Shown: in pieces, positions 18,304-31,097 of the stretch
How the letters are laid out: each line of letters opens with the position of its first letter
Numbering within the stretch: position 1 is the first letter of the stretch
Source: Rhodobacter xanthinilyticus
GTDB lineage: Bacteria; Pseudomonadota; Alphaproteobacteria; Rhodobacterales; Rhodobacteraceae
NCBI RefSeq assembly: GCF_001856665.1
Contig: NZ_CP017781.1
Coordinates: forward strand, 2,551,001 to 2,615,000
Direction: 5' to 3'
Length of the DNA: 64,000 nucleotides
The notes under the pieces: generated by a model
What the model saw: the letters and a program-made list of their open reading frames with translations, nothing else
Database searches by the model: none
What the model was told of the DNA's origin: nothing
Position numbers and translations under genes: made by a program

Positions 18304-18773
18304 GCAGTCACCCGAAAGCCGATGAAAAACTCCTCGAGTTTCGGGAAACGGAGGACGCACATCCCCGTTTCCCGCTCGATCTCACCCGCCACCTGCTCGA
18401 TACCTTCCGGAGCTACCGCGGCCAGCACGAACCACATGTTCAGCCGGTGAGTGCGTTGATAATTATGCGCAACCTCGGGGTGGGCATTGACCAAAGTCAT
18501 GACCTCCTCGAAACGCGCCTCGGGCACCGCCATCGCGCACAGGCAAAACGCCCCGCCGAGCGCCGCGGCGTCGAAAAACGGCCCGAAGCGGGTGATCGCG
18601 CCGATCTCGCGCAGCCGCGCGATGCGGGCGAGGAGCTCGGGCACCGTGATGCCAAGCGCCGCCGCGGGCGCCGCGAAGGGGGCGGGGCCGATCGCCACCC
18701 CGTCCTGGAGCAGGTTGATCGCGGCGCGGTCGATCGCGTCGAGCGCGCCCTCGGGCAGGACCGCGCGGCTCAT
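18300..18773 (-). CDS. nirG: NirG, siroheme decarboxylase subunit
   Basis: 157 residues, AsnC/Lrp-like. The order is DAIDRAAINLLQDGVAIGPAPFAA, LARIARLREIGAITRFGPFFDAAALGG, then HPEVAHNYQRTHRLNMWFVLAAVA, the decarboxylase-type C-terminal region with the conserved His and the NMWFV segment. It is one paralogue of the NirDLGH set acting on siroheme. The start at ATG 18773 overlaps the end of nirDL by four bases. The gene order DL-G-H matches Paracoccus. Confidence 0.9.
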   Translation of the reverse strand: MSRAVLPEGALDAIDRAAINLLQDGVAIGPAPFAAPAAALGITVPELLARIARLREIGAITRFGPFFDAAALGGAFCLCAMAVPEARFEEVMTLVNAHPEVAHNYQRTHRLNMWFVLAAVAPEGIEQVAGEIERETGMCVLRFPKLEEFFIGFRVTA

Positions 18774-19768
18774 TCCGCCGCGAGCCCGCTGGCCGCGCCC
18801 GGGCCCGCAAGCAGCGCGCCGGTCTGTTTGAAACAACGGATCGAGAACAGCACCTGTTTGCTCGCCCCGGCGAGCTCGGGCAGCGCGGCGGCCCCCTCGA
18901 GCACCTCGAAGGCCTCGCGCCGCGAGCGCGCATGGATCATGCAAAACAGCGGATAATCCCATTTCGGGCGGCGCGCGCGCTCATAGCAGAGCGTCACGCC
19001 CGGATGGCGCACCAGCGCCTGCCCCGCCGCGCCGATCCGCTCATCGGGCAGGTTCCAGGCGACCATCGCGTTCGAGCGCCAGCCCAGCGCGCGGTGGCGC
19101 ACGATCACGCCCAGCCGGGTGATGATCCGCGCGCGGGTGAGCGTCTCGATCCGCTCGATCACCGCCGCTTCGCTCAGCCCGAGCCGCGCGCCCAGCGCCG
19201 CATAGGGCCGCGCCACCAGATCGAGCCCGTCGGTCAGCGCCTGCAAGAGCGCCCGGTCGCCCGCCTCGAGCACCGACAGATCCGCCGGCCGGTCGAGCGA
19301 GAGCGCATGGCGCGGGCCGCCCAGCGCAAAGCCCAGATCGATGTTGAAGGCGCGCTTGAGCGGCAGCATCAGCACCTCGAGCCCCGAGGCCGCCTCGATC
19401 CGCGCCACGATCGCGTCGCGCTCGGCAAGGTCGGGCGCGGTGACCACGAACCAGATGTTCCAGTCATTCTCGCGCAGATAGGAATGGTTCACCCCCGGCT
19501 CGGCGCTGATGATCGCCGCCACCTCCTCGACGCGCCAATCGGGCACCGCCATCGCCGCAAGGCTCGAGGCGCCGACCGTATTGGGCCGGCAGGTCGCACC
19601 GACGCGCGCCATCGTGCCGGTCGCGCGCAGCTGCGTCAGCCGCGCCAGAACCACCCCCTGATCGACGTCAAGCGCCTCGGCCATCGCCCGGAAAGGCTCG
19701 GGCACCAGCGGGAAATGACGTTGCCAGTCGTCGAGAATACGGGCGTCGAGATCGGTCAACAGAGGCAT
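18770..19768 (-). CDS. nirD: NirDL fusion, siroheme decarboxylase
   Basis: A 332-residue protein with two AsnC/Lrp-type halves in tandem. The NirD-like half has VGATCRPNTVGASSLAAMAVPDW and VNHSYLRENDWNIWFVVTA. The NirL-like half has RLGVIVRHRALGWRSNAMVAWNLPDE and VTLCYERARRPKWDYPLFCMIH. In pseudomonads these are separate genes; a fusion is known from Paracoccus. It catalyses conversion of siroheme to didecarboxysiroheme with NirG and NirH. It lies one base after the nirF stop. Confidence 0.92.
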   Translation of the reverse strand: MPLLTDLDARILDDWQRHFPLVPEPFRAMAEALDVDQGVVLARLTQLRATGTMARVGATCRPNTVGASSLAAMAVPDWRVEEVAAIISAEPGVNHSYLRENDWNIWFVVTAPDLAERDAIVARIEAASGLEVLMLPLKRAFNIDLGFALGGPRHALSLDRPADLSVLEAGDRALLQALTDGLDLVARPYAALGARLGLSEAAVIERIETLTRARIITRLGVIVRHRALGWRSNAMVAWNLPDERIGAAGQALVRHPGVTLCYERARRPKWDYPLFCMIHARSRREAFEVLEGAAALPELAGASKQVLFSIRCFKQTGALLAGPGAASGLAAE

Positions 19769-19770
19769 CT

Positions 19771-20919
19771 TTACAATCCCATGCGGTGGGCGCGGGCGGT
19801 GAAGAAGATCCCCGAGGGGCTCTTCGCCGCGATCTCGCCGATCGGTTTGAGGGTTTCGGTGTCGTAGATCACCACCTTGTCGGCATCGCGCACCGAGACC
19901 CAGGCCTCGGTGCCGCGCGCGGTGAATTCCATGTGCAGAACCGCCGGGCCGGGCTTGAGCTCGGCGGTGACCTCGTGGGTCATCGTGTCGATCACCTGCA
20001 CGGTATCGTTGAGCGGATGGGCGAAATTCACCCAGACCTGCCGCCCGCCGGGCCGCGCCATGGCAAAGACCGGCTGGCCATGGGTCGCGGTGCGCCCGGT
20101 TTCCTCGAGCGTGCGGCGGTCGATCCAGAGCACCTCGGAATGGTGCACGGCGGGCAGCACGATCTGCTCGCCCGCCCCCGCCCAGCCCTCGAGATGGGGC
20201 ATCTTGTAGACCGGCATCTCCTGCGCCCCACGGCCATAGCCGGGCAGGATCTTGCGCGGTTTGGGCTCGGCCGCCCAGAGGTCGATCGCGCTCAGCCCGT
20301 CCTCGCCGAAAAGCCCCGCGATATAGGTGCGCCCGTCCTCGGTGATCAGCGCGTCATAGGGCTCGGCGCCGATATCGGCGAAGGTGGTGACCTTGGGCGC
20401 GGGGCCGGACATGTCGACGAGTTTCGTCTCGCCGGTCTCCCAGACCGAGAACAGGAAGCGCCGCCCCGGCGCCTCCTCGAGCCCGAGCGCCTTGCCGCCC
20501 GCGGGCACCGTCGCGACCGGCTCGAGCGTGTCTGCGTCGAAGATATTGATGCCGCCGGGCTCGTAATTGGCCACCGCGATCAGCTTGCCGTCATCGGAAA
20601 TCGCGCCGCCGATCGAATTGCCGGCCTGCACGATGCGGTTGACGATCTTCTGGGTGAGCAGGTCGAGCTTCGTCAGCCCGCCGTCGCGGCCGAAGATATA
20701 GGCGTAGCGCTCGTCGCTCGAGAAGACGAGCGAGGCATGGGAGAGATCGCCGAACCCCTCGACCCGCGCGATCGCGGCGTGCTCGGATTGGTCGATGACC
20801 AGCACCGAGCCGGTGGCGCGCTCGATCACGACGCCGAGGTCGCCGGTGGCGCGCAGATCATCGGCAAGCGCGGGGGCCGCGAGGAAACAGCCCAGCAAAA
20901 GCGCGGCAAACTTGGTCAT
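19771..20919 (-). CDS. nirF: NirF, heme d1 biosynthesis protein
   Basis: 382 residues, exported by MTKFAALLLGCFLAAPALA, which also contains a possible lipobox (LLGC), so membrane attachment is possible. The rest is a d1-type beta-propeller (HASLVFSSDERYAYIFGRDGGLTKLDLLTQKIVNRIVQAGNSIGGAISDDGK) without a heme c motif, which distinguishes it from NirS and NirN. NirF binds a late d1 precursor in the periplasm and is needed for the last steps. ATG 20919 overlaps the nirC stop. Confidence 0.93.
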   Translation of the reverse strand: MTKFAALLLGCFLAAPALADDLRATGDLGVVIERATGSVLVIDQSEHAAIARVEGFGDLSHASLVFSSDERYAYIFGRDGGLTKLDLLTQKIVNRIVQAGNSIGGAISDDGKLIAVANYEPGGINIFDADTLEPVATVPAGGKALGLEEAPGRRFLFSVWETGETKLVDMSGPAPKVTTFADIGAEPYDALITEDGRTYIAGLFGEDGLSAIDLWAAEPKPRKILPGYGRGAQEMPVYKMPHLEGWAGAGEQIVLPAVHHSEVLWIDRRTLEETGRTATHGQPVFAMARPGGRQVWVNFAHPLNDTVQVIDTMTHEVTAELKPGPAVLHMEFTARGTEAWVSVRDADKVVIYDTETLKPIGEIAAKSPSGIFFTARAHRMGL

Positions 20920-21269
20920 TTCTCTTCCGTCCCCATCTCTTCGGCGCCGATCTCTTCGGCGCCCAGCAGATAATCGGCGATCCAATAGGCCTCGGCCTCG
21001 CTCATCAGCGGCCGCCAGGGCGGCATCGCGGTTTGCGGCACCCCGTCGAGGATGATCGCGGCAAGGCCCTCGCGGTCCTGGCCCTCGAGGGCGGCGCGGG
21101 TCAGCGGCGTGCCGAGCCCGCCCTTGCGGGTCATGCCGTGGCAGGCGCCGCAATCTTGCGCCACGAGATGCTTGAGCCGCGCGGCCTGCGCCGGGCCGAT
21201 CTCGCCCGCGAAGGCCGGCGCGGCCGGCGCGGCCAGAAGCGCCGCGAGGAGGAGCATCGCCCTAGGCAT
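20916..21269 (-). CDS. nirC: NirC, small periplasmic c-type cytochrome
   Basis: 117 residues with a signal peptide (MLLLAALLAAPAAPAFA) and a single heme c site C40-x2-C43-H44 (CGACH). The later PQTAMPPWRPLM supplies the axial Met region. NirC can donate electrons to NirS or serve heme d1 maturation. The C-terminus ends in an odd acidic tail of repeated GAEEI/M units encoded by a 15-bp tandem repeat. The start overlaps nirE by eight bases. Confidence 0.9.
   Translation of the reverse strand: MPRAMLLLAALLAAPAAPAFAGEIGPAQAARLKHLVAQDCGACHGMTRKGGLGTPLTRAALEGQDREGLAAIILDGVPQTAMPPWRPLMSEAEAYWIADYLLGAEEIGAEEMGTEEK
20935..20964. repeat. 15-bp tandem repeat in the 3' end of nirC
   Basis: Two 15-bp units (20935-20949 and 20950-20964, differing only in the last base), plus a degenerate third toward 20921, encode the Gly-Ala-Glu-Glu-Ile/Met tail of NirC. 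Being in multiples of three, slippage here would lengthen or shorten the tail without shifting the frame. Confidence 0.8.
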
Positions 21270-22038
21270 GGGCCGCGGCCCCCAACCTCTCGGGCCAGTC
21301 GCCGCAGGGCAGCCCGCCCTCCTGCGCGAGCGACACGGTGCGCCCGACGATGAACAGGACCGGCGCCTCGAGCCCCTCGGCCGCAGCCGCGATCTGCGCG
21401 AGCGGCGCGAGGCGGCGGCGCTCGCGCGGGGTGGTGGCCGCGGCCACCGCCAGCGCCGGCGTGGCCGCGGGCAGGCCCCGCGCGATCAGCTCGCGCGCGA
21501 TCACCGCCATGCTGGCCGCGCCCATGTAGATCACCAGCGTGGTATCGGGCGCGGCGAGGCTCTGCCAATCGAGATCGAGCGCGGCATCGCGGGCGCGGTG
21601 GCCGGTGACATAACGCACGCCGGTGGCGAGCCCGCGATGGGTGAGCGGCACGCCGGTCGTGCTCGCCGCCCCCTGCGCGGCGGTGATGCCGGGGATATAT
21701 TCGACCGCGATCCCGGCCGCGGCGAGCTCCTCGGCCTCCTCCGAGCCGCGCCCGAAGATCAGCGGATCGCCGCCCTTGAGGCGCACCACCCGCAGCCCCT
21801 CGCGCGCCAGATCGACGAGCAGCCGGTTGATGCGCTCTTGCGGCACCGAATGGAACCCCGCAGCCTTGCCCACCGAAACCCGCCGCCGCCCCGCCGGCAC
21901 CAGCGCCATCACCTCGGCCGAAACCAGCCGGTCGTAGACCACCACATCGGCCGCCTCGATCGCGCGCAGCGCCTTGAGCGTGAGCAGCTCCGGGTCGCCC
22001 GGGCCCGCCCCCACCAGCCATACCTTGCCTGTCGTCAT
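21262..22038 (-). CDS. nirE: NirE, uroporphyrinogen III C-methyltransferase
   Basis: 258 residues, SUMT/CobA family: VGAGPGDPELLTLKALRAIEAADVVVYDRLV, the substrate loop VVRLKGGDPLIFGRGSEEAE, and YIPGITAAQGAASTTGVPLTHR. It methylates uroporphyrinogen III twice with SAM to give precorrin-2, the entry to siroheme and heme d1. The location inside the nir operon marks it as the denitrification-dedicated copy. It starts 70 bp after nirS with a hairpin between. Confidence 0.95.
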   Translation of the reverse strand: MTTGKVWLVGAGPGDPELLTLKALRAIEAADVVVYDRLVSAEVMALVPAGRRRVSVGKAAGFHSVPQERINRLLVDLAREGLRVVRLKGGDPLIFGRGSEEAEELAAAGIAVEYIPGITAAQGAASTTGVPLTHRGLATGVRYVTGHRARDAALDLDWQSLAAPDTTLVIYMGAASMAVIARELIARGLPAATPALAVAAATTPRERRRLAPLAQIAAAAEGLEAPVLFIVGRTVSLAQEGGLPCGDWPERLGAAAHA

Positions 22039-22069
22039 TGTCTCGCGCCCGTCCTGAAAGTCCTGGATC

Positions 22070-22091
22070 GGAAGGGCCCGCAGGCCCCTCC
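22070..22091 (-). terminator. GC-rich hairpin between nirS and nirE
   Basis: GGAAGGGCC / GGCCCCTCC (22070-22078, 22083-22091) with a four-base loop and one mismatch lies just downstream of the nirS stop. There is no long U run, so it probably acts as a leaky terminator or 3' stabiliser that keeps nirS mRNA more abundant than the downstream biosynthetic message. Confidence 0.5.
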
Positions 22092-22108
22092 GCGTCTCAT
22101 CGCCCCGA

Positions 22109-26161
<4,053 letters not shown>

Positions 26162-26165
<4 letters not shown>

Positions 26166-27382
26166 CCCTCCTCAACCGCCTCTTCGGCGAAGGCTTTCGC
26201 ATCTTCTTTCTCGCCGCGGCGGGCTTCGGGCTCGTCGCGGCGCTCTGGTGGGGGCTGTGGCTGGCCAATCTGGCGCCGCTGCCGCCCACCGCGGCCGCGC
26301 CGATCACGCTGCATGGCCATGAGATGATCTTCGGCTATGGCGCCGCGGCGATCGGCGGGTTTTTCCTCACCGCGGTGCCGAACTGGACCGGCGCGCCCGC
26401 CGCGCGTTCTCTCTTCATCGCGGCGGTGGCGGGGCTCTGGCTGGCCGGGCGCGGCGCGAGCGCGCTCTCGGCCGAGCTGCCGCCGGGGCTCGTGGCGGCG
26501 GCCAGTCTCGCCTTCCTGCCGGTGCTCGGCGCGAAACTCCTCGCCCAGCTTCTCAAACGGCCAAAGCCGCAGAACCTGATGTTTCTGGGGCTGATCGCGC
26601 TGATGGCGGGGGGCGAGGCGCTGGTTCAGGCCGAGTGGCTCGGGCTCGGCTGGGGCGATGCGGGGCGCGGGCTGCGGGTCGGGCTTTACGCGATCTGCGC
26701 GATGATCGCGGTGCTCGGCGGGCGGGTGACGCCGGCCTTCACCCGCAACGCGATGCTGCGCGAGGGGGTGGAGACCGGCCTGCCGGTCTCGCGCCGCCCC
26801 CTCGAGGCCGCGGGCATTGCCGCCGCGATCGGGGTGGCGGCCGCCACGCTTCTGGCGCTGCCCGCGCCGGTGACGGGGGCGATGGCGCTTCTCGCGGGGG
26901 CGGCGCAAGGGGCGCGGCTTGTCGGCTGGCGCAGCCGCTGGGCCCTGCGCCAGCCGATCCTCTGGGCGCTGCATCTGGGCTGGGCGCTGCTCGGGCTGGG
27001 CTATCTCGCGACGGGGCTTGCGGAATTTGGCCTCGGCGACGGGTTCGGGGCGCTGCATCTGCTCGGCATCGGCGCGGTCGGCACCATGACGCTTGCGGTG
27101 ATGAGCCGCGCGAGCCTTGGCCACACCGGGCGCGCGCTGGTCGCGCCGCGGCCGGTGGTCTGGGCCTATGGGCTGGTCGCGGCGGCGGCGGCGGCGCGCT
27201 GGCTCGCCGGGGCGGTGCCCGCCGCGCATGAGCCCCTCACGCTCGTCACCGCGGCGCTCTGGTGCGCGGCGATGGCGCTCTTTCTGGCCGCCCTCGGGCC
27301 GGTGCTGCTCGGGCCGCGCGCGGTGGCGCGCGCGCCGGTCGGCCCGCCGCCGGGCGCGCGCCGCCCCGCTGTCGCAAAGTAG
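26162..27382 (+). CDS. nnrS: NnrS family membrane protein
   Basis: 406 residues and about 12 hydrophobic segments. Family marks are RIFFLAAAGFGLVAALWWGLWL, LHGHEMIFGYGAAAIGGFFLTAVPNWTG, and LHLLGIGAVGTMTLAVMSRASLGHTGR. NnrS is a heme- and copper-containing inner-membrane protein of the NO regulon that relieves nitrosative stress on iron metabolism. ATG 26162 overlaps the nirI stop (ATGA), so it is translationally coupled to it. The last 20 residues are Pro/Arg-rich. Confidence 0.92.
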
Positions 27383-27388
27383 ACGACC

Positions 27389-28285
27389 ATGCTCACCCGC
27401 CGCCGTTTCCTCGCGCTGAGCGCCTGCGCAACCGCCCTGCCCGGCCGCGCCGCGCCCCCCGTCGCGCCCCCCGTCGCGCGCTGGCGCGGGGTGGCGATGG
27501 GCTCGGTCGCCACGCTCACGCTGAGCGGGCTCGACGATCATGCCGCGCGCCCGATCTTTGCCCGCGTCGACGCCGAGCTCGCCCGGATCGAGGCGCGCTT
27601 CTCGCTGCACCGCGATTCGGCGCTGACCCGGCTCAACCGCGATGGCCGCCTCGCCTGGCCGGGCGCCGAGATCCTTGAGCTCTTCAGCCTCGCGGACGCG
27701 GTCCATGCCGCGACGGGCGGCGCCTTCGACCCGAGCGTGCAACCGCTCTGGCGCGCCATCGCCGAGGGCCGCGACCCGGGGCCTGCGCGCGCGGCGCTCG
27801 GCTGGGCGGGCGTCGAGGTCTCGGCGCGCGAGATCCGCCTCGCGCGGCCGGGGATGGCGCTGACCTTCAACGGCATCGCCCAGGGCCATGCCGCCGACCG
27901 GATCGCGGCGCTCTTGCGCGGCGCGGGGCTTCGCGATGTGCTGATCGACATGGGCGAGATCGTGGCGGCGGGCGCGCGCCCGGGCGGCGGGCCGTGGCGC
28001 GCGCAGATCGCGGGCCCCGCGGGCGAGGCGATCGGCGCGCAGGATCTGCGCGACACGGCGCTCGCCACCTCGGCGCCCATGGGCACCCGCATCGGCCCGG
28101 CGGGCACCGCGCCCCATATCCTCGACCCGCAGGGCGGCGCGCCGCGCTGGCGCCTCGCCGCGGTGGCCGCGCCGCGCGCGGCCCTTGCCGATGCGCTCTC
28201 GACCGCGGCCTGCGTGATGGACCGCCCCGCGATCGCGGCGGCGCTCGCCGCCTTCCCCGGCGCGCGGCTCGTGGCGCTTGCCTGA
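27389..28285 (+). CDS. nirX: NirX, ApbE-like FAD:protein FMN transferase
   Basis: 298 residues. A twin-arginine signal (RRRFLALSACATALPGRA) is followed by ApbE features: GSVATLTLSG, the ATGGAFDPSVQPLW segment, LTFNGIAQGHAADRIAALL, and LIDMGEIVAAGA. NirX/NosX proteins attach FMN covalently to the periplasmic domain of NirI/NosR partners, which matches the neighbour two genes upstream. It starts six bases after the nnrS stop and ends 27 bp before the norC promoter box. Confidence 0.9.
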   Translation: MLTRRRFLALSACATALPGRAAPPVAPPVARWRGVAMGSVATLTLSGLDDHAARPIFARVDAELARIEARFSLHRDSALTRLNRDGRLAWPGAEILELFSLADAVHAATGGAFDPSVQPLWRAIAEGRDPGPARAALGWAGVEVSAREIRLARPGMALTFNGIAQGHAADRIAALLRGAGLRDVLIDMGEIVAAGARPGGGPWRAQIAGPAGEAIGAQDLRDTALATSAPMGTRIGPAGTAPHILDPQGGAPRWRLAAVAAPRAALADALSTAACVMDRPAIAAALAAFPGARLVALA

Positions 28286-28312
28286 GGCAATTCCTGACAA
28301 CTTTACCCACGG

Positions 28313-28326
28313 TTGACTTTCGTTAA
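28313..28326. promoter_or_regulatory. NNR/FNR-type box upstream of norC
   Basis: TTGACTTTCGTTAA differs from the nirS/nirI box by one spacer base. It lies 66 bp before the norC ATG, at the distance expected for activation of the norCBQDEF transcript by an NNR/DNR regulator responding to NO. The regulator gene itself is not in this window. Confidence 0.88.
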
Positions 28327-28392
28327 GGCGTTTCGCCCCCCATCCCGGCGAAGTGAGCCCCACGATCAACCGCTCCGAAAAGGAGAGCGCAT

Positions 28393-28848
28393 ATGCGCGA
28401 AGTCATGACCAAGAGCATGGCCCGTAACATTTTCTACGGTGGCTCGCTGTTCTTCATCATCATCTTCCTGGGTCTTTCGGCCCAAAGCCACCTCTACATC
28501 AAGAGCACCTCGACCAACGAGGCCACGCTCACCGCCTCGGTCGTTCAGGGCAAGAAGATCTGGGAGGAAAACGCCTGTATCGATTGCCACACGATCCTCG
28601 GCGAGGGCGCCTATTACGCGCCCGAGCTTGGCAATGTCATGAAACGCTGGGGCATCGAGCCCGAGGACCATGCCGGCGCCAAGGACACGCTCAAGGCCTG
28701 GATGGACGCGATGCCCTCGGGCATCGAAGGCCGCCGCCAGATGCCGCAGTTCAACCTCACCGACGAGCAATATCAGGCCCTCGCCGATTTCCTGCTGTGG
28801 ACCGGCACGATCGATACGCAGGGCTGGCCGCCCAATGACGCGGGCTGA
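28393..28848 (+). CDS. norC: NorC, cytochrome c subunit of nitric oxide reductase
   Basis: 151 residues, with an N-terminal membrane anchor (NIFYGGSLFFIIIFLGLSAQS) and a single heme c site C62-x2-C65-H66 (CIDCH), axial Met in RRQMPQFNL. It accepts electrons in the periplasm and passes them to NorB. AAAGGAGAG precedes the ATG. It is the first gene of the nor operon. Confidence 0.97.
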   Translation: MREVMTKSMARNIFYGGSLFFIIIFLGLSAQSHLYIKSTSTNEATLTASVVQGKKIWEENACIDCHTILGEGAYYAPELGNVMKRWGIEPEDHAGAKDTLKAWMDAMPSGIEGRRQMPQFNLTDEQYQALADFLLWTGTIDTQGWPPNDAG

Positions 28849-28866
28849 GGGCAAGGAGCAAGGGAC

Positions 28867-30264
28867 ATGAAATACCAGACCCAGAAAATCGCGCTGATCT
28901 ACATGGTCACGGCGCTGATCCTCTTCGCGGTGCAGGTCAGCGTCGGGCTGATCCTCGGCTATATCTACATCGAGCCGAATTTCCTCTCCGAGCTTCTGCC
29001 GTTCAACGTGCTGCGGATGTTGCACACCAATTCGCTGATCGTGTGGCTGATCACCGGCTTCTTCGGCGCGGCCTATTTCCTCGTGCCCGAGGAAAGCGAA
29101 CGCGAGATCCATTCGCCGATGCTGGCCTATATCCAGCTCGCGATCCTCGTGCTCGGCACCGCGGGCGTGGTCGTGACCTATGTCTTCGACCTCTTCCATG
29201 GCAATTTCTTCCTCGGCAAGGAGGGGCGCGAGTTCCTCGAACAGCCGATGTGGGTGAAGGCCGGCATCGTCGTCGCGGCGCTGATCTTCCTCTACAACGT
29301 CACGCTGACCGTGCTCAAAGGCCGCAAGACCGCGATCACCAATATCCTGCTGATCGGGCTTTGGGGGCTGGCGCTGCTCTTCCTCTTCGCCTTCTACAAC
29401 CCCTCGAACCTCGCGCTCGACAAGGAATACTGGTGGTATGTCGTGCACCTGTGGGTGGAGGGCGTGTGGGAGCTGATCATGGCCTCGATCCTGGCCTATC
29501 TGATGCTCAAGCTCACCGGCGTCGACCGTGAGGTCGTCGAGAAATGGCTCTACATCATCGTGGCGCTGTCGCTCTTTTCGGGGATCCTCGGCACCGGACA
29601 CCATTACTACTGGATCGGCATGCCCGCCTATTGGCAGTGGATCGGCTCGATCTTCTCCTCGCTCGAGGTGATCCCGTTCTTCGCGATGATGGCTTTCGCC
29701 TTCGTGATGGTCTGGAAGGGCCGGCGCGATCACCCCAACAAGGCGGCGCTCCTGTGGTCGCTCGGCTGCGCGACGCTGGCCTTCTTCGGCGCAGGCGTCT
29801 GGGGCTTTCTCCATACGCTCCATGGCGTGAACTTCTACACCCATGGCACCCAGATCACCGCCTCGCACGGGCACCTGGCCTTCTACGGCGCCTATGTCTG
29901 CCTCAACCTCGCGATCTTCACCTATGCGATGCCGATGCTGAAGGGCCGTGACCCCTATAACCAGGTGCTCAACATGGCCTCGTTCTGGCTGATGTCGGGG
30001 GGCGTGGTGTTCATGACCTTCACGCTGACCTTCGCGGGCACGGTGCAGACCCACCTGCAACGCGTGATGGGGATGAACTTCATGGATGTGCAAGATCAGC
30101 TCTGGATCTTCTACGCGATGCGCTTCGGCTCGGGCGTGGCGGTGGTGATCGGGGCGGTGCTCTTCATCTATGCGCTTCTCGCCGTGCGCAGCGAGGTGAT
30201 CACCCCCGGGCCGCTGGAAAAGACCCGTCTGGCCCAGGACCCTGACCATATCGCGGCCGAATGA
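28867..30264 (+). CDS. norB: NorB, catalytic subunit of nitric oxide reductase
   Basis: 465 residues and 12 membrane helices, heme-copper oxidase fold. Ligand-bearing helices are visible: MLHTNSLIVWL, the HLWVEGVWELI segment with the catalytic His and Glu, GTGHHYYWIG, and LHGVNFYTHGTQITASHGHLAFYGAY. It reduces two NO to N2O at a heme b3/non-heme Fe site in the inner membrane. The length matches cNOR. AAGGAGCAAGGGAC precedes the start. Confidence 0.97.
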   Translation: MKYQTQKIALIYMVTALILFAVQVSVGLILGYIYIEPNFLSELLPFNVLRMLHTNSLIVWLITGFFGAAYFLVPEESEREIHSPMLAYIQLAILVLGTAGVVVTYVFDLFHGNFFLGKEGREFLEQPMWVKAGIVVAALIFLYNVTLTVLKGRKTAITNILLIGLWGLALLFLFAFYNPSNLALDKEYWWYVVHLWVEGVWELIMASILAYLMLKLTGVDREVVEKWLYIIVALSLFSGILGTGHHYYWIGMPAYWQWIGSIFSSLEVIPFFAMMAFAFVMVWKGRRDHPNKAALLWSLGCATLAFFGAGVWGFLHTLHGVNFYTHGTQITASHGHLAFYGAYVCLNLAIFTYAMPMLKGRDPYNQVLNMASFWLMSGGVVFMTFTLTFAGTVQTHLQRVMGMNFMDVQDQLWIFYAMRFGSGVAVVIGAVLFIYALLAVRSEVITPGPLEKTRLAQDPDHIAAE

Positions 30265-30287
30265 CCGCCCGACCAGGAGATCAGGAC

Positions 30288-31097
30288 ATGAACGCGCAAC
30301 CCAAAACCCTGGAGGGGGCGGCATCAGCCCCCTTCTACCTGCCTCAGGGCGATGAATGCGAGATTTTCGCCGCCGCCGCGGGCGCCGATCTGCCGGTGCT
30401 GCTCAAGGGCCCGACCGGGGTCGGCAAGACCCGCTTCGTCGCCCATATGGCCGCCCGCCTCGGCCGGCCGCTCTATACCGTCGCCTGCCATGACGACCTC
30501 TGCGCCGCCGATCTGATCGGGCGCTATCTGCTCAAGGGCGGCGAGACGGCTTGGGTCGATGGCCCGCTCACCCGCGCGGTGCGCGAAGGCGCGATCTGTT
30601 ACCTCGACGAGGTGGTCGAGGCGCGCAAGGACGTGACCGTCGTGCTGCACCCGCTCACCGATGACCGCCGGATCCTGCCGATCGACCGCACCGGCGAGGA
30701 GATCGAGGCGGCGCCGGGCTTTCTGCTCGTGGCCTCCTACAACCCGGGCTATCAGAATATCCTCAAGACCCTGAAACCCTCGACCCGGCAGCGCTTCGTC
30801 GCGATGGAGTTCGATTTCCCCGCCCCCGCCCATGAGATCCATGTGGTGGCGCGCGAATCCGGCCTCACCGAGGACCGGGTGCAACCGCTCGTGCGCCTTG
30901 CGGGCAAGCTGCGTGCGCTCAAGGGCCAGGATCTCGAGGAAGGCGTCTCGACGCGGCTTGTCGTCTATGCCGCGACGCTGATCGCGCGGGGGATGCCGGT
31001 CGCGCGCGCGATCGAGGTGGCGATGATCGAGCCGCTGTCGGATGATGAAGATGTCAAACGCGGGCTCCGCGATCTCGTCACGGCCATATTCGGGTGA
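30288..31097 (+). CDS. norQ: NorQ, MoxR-type AAA+ ATPase
   Basis: 269 residues. Walker A at about 41-48 (GPTGVGKT), Walker B AICYLDEVVEA, sensor region LLVASYNPGYQNILKTLKPSTRQRF. NorQ works with NorD to insert the non-heme iron into NorB. ATG 30288 is preferred because AGGAG lies nine bases upstream; GTG/ATG-type starts nearer 30261 overlap the norB stop and have no site. The stop overlaps norD. Confidence 0.93.
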   Translation: MNAQPKTLEGAASAPFYLPQGDECEIFAAAAGADLPVLLKGPTGVGKTRFVAHMAARLGRPLYTVACHDDLCAADLIGRYLLKGGETAWVDGPLTRAVREGAICYLDEVVEARKDVTVVLHPLTDDRRILPIDRTGEEIEAAPGFLLVASYNPGYQNILKTLKPSTRQRFVAMEFDFPAPAHEIHVVARESGLTEDRVQPLVRLAGKLRALKGQDLEEGVSTRLVVYAATLIARGMPVARAIEVAMIEPLSDDEDVKRGLRDLVTAIFG

